Positions 62,939 to 64,000 of a DNA stretch of 64,000 bases are shown in pieces. The notes under the pieces were generated by a model that had not been told where the DNA came from, did no database searches, and was given only the letters and a program-made list of their open reading frames with translations. Positions within the stretch are counted from its first letter, which is position 1; each line of letters opens with the position of its first letter. Origin of the DNA: Tepidisphaera sp. (GTDB taxonomy: Bacteria > Planctomycetota > Phycisphaerae > Phycisphaerales > UBA1924); the NCBI GenBank assembly GCA_016124375.1, contig WGNV01000002.1, forward strand, positions 124,001-188,000, read 5' to 3'. Both the position numbers and the translations under genes were made by a program.

Positions 62939-64000
62939 TCAATGAAAATCGCGGCTGCGGGCGTGGATGGACTCGCCCGCGATCGATACACGCCGGATGC
63001 GGCGCGTCATGACGTGCACGACGTCGCCCTGACGCTCCACGATGCCGGTGGCGGCGATGGCCTGGCTGTGCTTGGCCGCGGCCCGGAAACGTTCGTAGAT
63101 CTTGGGCCGCACGATCAGGTTGGCCACGCCGGTCTCGTCTTCGATCGTCATGAACACGATGCCGCTGGCCGTGCCCGGGCGCTGACGCACCAGCACCAGC
63201 CCCGCCACCGTGACGGGCGAGCCCGCGGGGGTGAGCGCTGGGTCGGCGAGCGCGGCATTCGGCGTCACGCCCTGGGCGGCCAGGGCTTCGCGGGCGAAAC
63301 GCATGGGGTGGGCCTTCAAGGAAAGTCCGACATTGCGATAGTCCTCGCTCACGCCAGTGAGCGCCGACTGCGCGGGCAAAGCGCACGGGGCGGCCACATC
63401 CGCCCACACGCCTGCCTGCTCGAAGAGCGGCGCGGGGTCGTCCTTGAGGGCTTGAATCGCCCACAGGGCACGCTGGCGCGAGAGGCCGAGGGAGTTGAAG
63501 GCGTCGGCCTGGGCGAGCAGGCGGAGCGAGGCGACGCTGATGCTGCTGGATCGCCAGAGGGTGGGAATGTCGCGGAAGAGGCCCCGACCGGCGCGGGCGG
63601 CGGCCTCGACGGCGGCAACGAGTTTTTCCGCCTCCTCCTGCGAAAGCCCGCGCACCAGCCGCATGCCCAGCCGAATCGCTGGCCCGCTGGGTGTCGGTTC
63701 CAGCGTGCAGTCCCACTGGCTGTGACTCACATCCACGGGCCGCACTTCGACGCCGTGCGCCTGAGCGTCGCGGATGATCTGGGCGGGTTGATAAAACCCC
63801 ATCGGCTGGCTGTTGATGAGCCCGGCGGCGAAGGCGGCGGGATGGTGGCGCTTGAGCCACGCCGACGAATAGACCAGCAGCGCGAAACTGGCGGCGTGGG
63901 ATTCCGGGAAGCCGTAGCCGCTGAACCCGCTGATTTGCTGGAAGACTTGAGCCGCGAACTGGGGCGTGTGCCCGCGGGCCTGCATGCCGCTGATCAGTTG
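62939..64000 (-). CDS. dnaE2: Error-prone DNA polymerase III alpha subunit (DnaE2), C-terminal part
   Basis: The frame is open past the window edge, so the N-terminal part (PHP and palm) is missing. What is present starts in the finger domain (ISGFSGYGFPESHAASFALLVYSSAWLKRHHP), followed by FAAGLINSQPMGFYQPAQI, then a helix-hairpin-helix region, and an OB-fold end (VTVAGLVLVRQRPGTASGIVFMTIEDETG). The GFPESHAASFA and LINSQPMGFYxPAQxxxDA wording is that of the DnaE2 (ImuC) group, which copies past DNA damage with ImuA/ImuB. A short intergenic region (62673-62938) separates it from the tricorn-like gene. Confidence 0.93.
   Translation of the reverse strand, partial: QLISGMQARGHTPQFAAQVFQQISGFSGYGFPESHAASFALLVYSSAWLKRHHPAAFAAGLINSQPMGFYQPAQIIRDAQAHGVEVRPVDVSHSQWDCTLEPTPSGPAIRLGMRLVRGLSQEEAEKLVAAVEAAARAGRGLFRDIPTLWRSSSISVASLRLLAQADAFNSLGLSRQRALWAIQALKDDPAPLFEQAGVWADVAAPCALPAQSALTGVSEDYRNVGLSLKAHPMRFAREALAAQGVTPNAALADPALTPAGSPVTVAGLVLVRQRPGTASGIVFMTIEDETGVANLIVRPKIYERFRAAAKHSQAIAATGIVERQGDVVHVMTRRIRRVSIAGESIHARSRDFH

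Overview
The window is one contiguous piece of a high-GC bacterial chromosome. It is most likely from the Planctomycetota, probably a Phycisphaerae-like lineage. The clues are a secreted protein ending in a dockerin-like pair of EF-hand repeats (50432-53179), a type III glutamine synthetase, several small membrane proteins with a CPxC...CPECG zinc ribbon, large secreted peptidases with Lys/Asp-rich linkers, and many palindromic repeats between and inside genes. The lineage is inferred from these traits; there is no rRNA gene here.

Layout. 1-7.3 kb: end of a LuxR-type regulator, a secreted protein, a Tat-exported flavin amine oxidase, an MlaF-MlaD pair without MlaE, a Nudix hydrolase and an apparently inactive M50-like membrane protein. 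7.3-14.4 kb: rhomboid protease, then tgt, yajC, a fused secDF and a LysM protein (the classic tgt-yajC-secDF order). 14.4-19.8 kb: two nucleotide-sugar enzymes (HldD-like and UDP-glucuronate decarboxylase), a degenerate QueC-like protein, proS and an acetyltransferase. 19.9-29.7 kb: a complete histidine-degradation set (hutH, hutU, hutG, hutI), with three small membrane proteins in its middle, two of them extremely His-rich, and an inserted DUF2071 gene. 29.7-34.7 kb: methionine aminopeptidase, an S10 carboxypeptidase and three zinc-ribbon membrane proteins among repeats. 35-37.6 kb: an accessory island with a REP-flanked IS200-like transposase broken by one stop codon, a fragment of an HNH nuclease, and a three-gene cassette (small protein, HNH nuclease, possible DNA-binding protein). 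38.5-45 kb: trpA, glnA (type III), a secreted lipid-carrier-like protein, tRNA-Ile(CAT), a secreted heavy-metal-domain protein. 45-50 kb: gcvP and an M28 aminopeptidase. 50-64 kb: the dockerin-like protein, a divergent DNA-binding-like protein, a lipoprotein, a znuC-znuB-purF run, a tricorn-like protease and the C-terminal part of an error-prone DNA polymerase III alpha subunit.

Themes. The histidine pathway turns histidine into urocanate, imidazolone propionate, formiminoglutamate and glutamate; the His-rich membrane proteins between hutU and hutG are the most puzzling part of it. The second theme is palindromic repeats. One type sits in frame inside gcvP and also lies between two genes. A second makes a 10-residue duplication in the PurF propeptide. 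A third gives gene-end hairpins with the same outer bases but different, base-paired inner arms. A fourth is a roughly 165-bp structured repeat present as two full copies and one partial copy. The third theme is enzyme relatives that have lost catalytic residues (the M50-like and QueC-like proteins).
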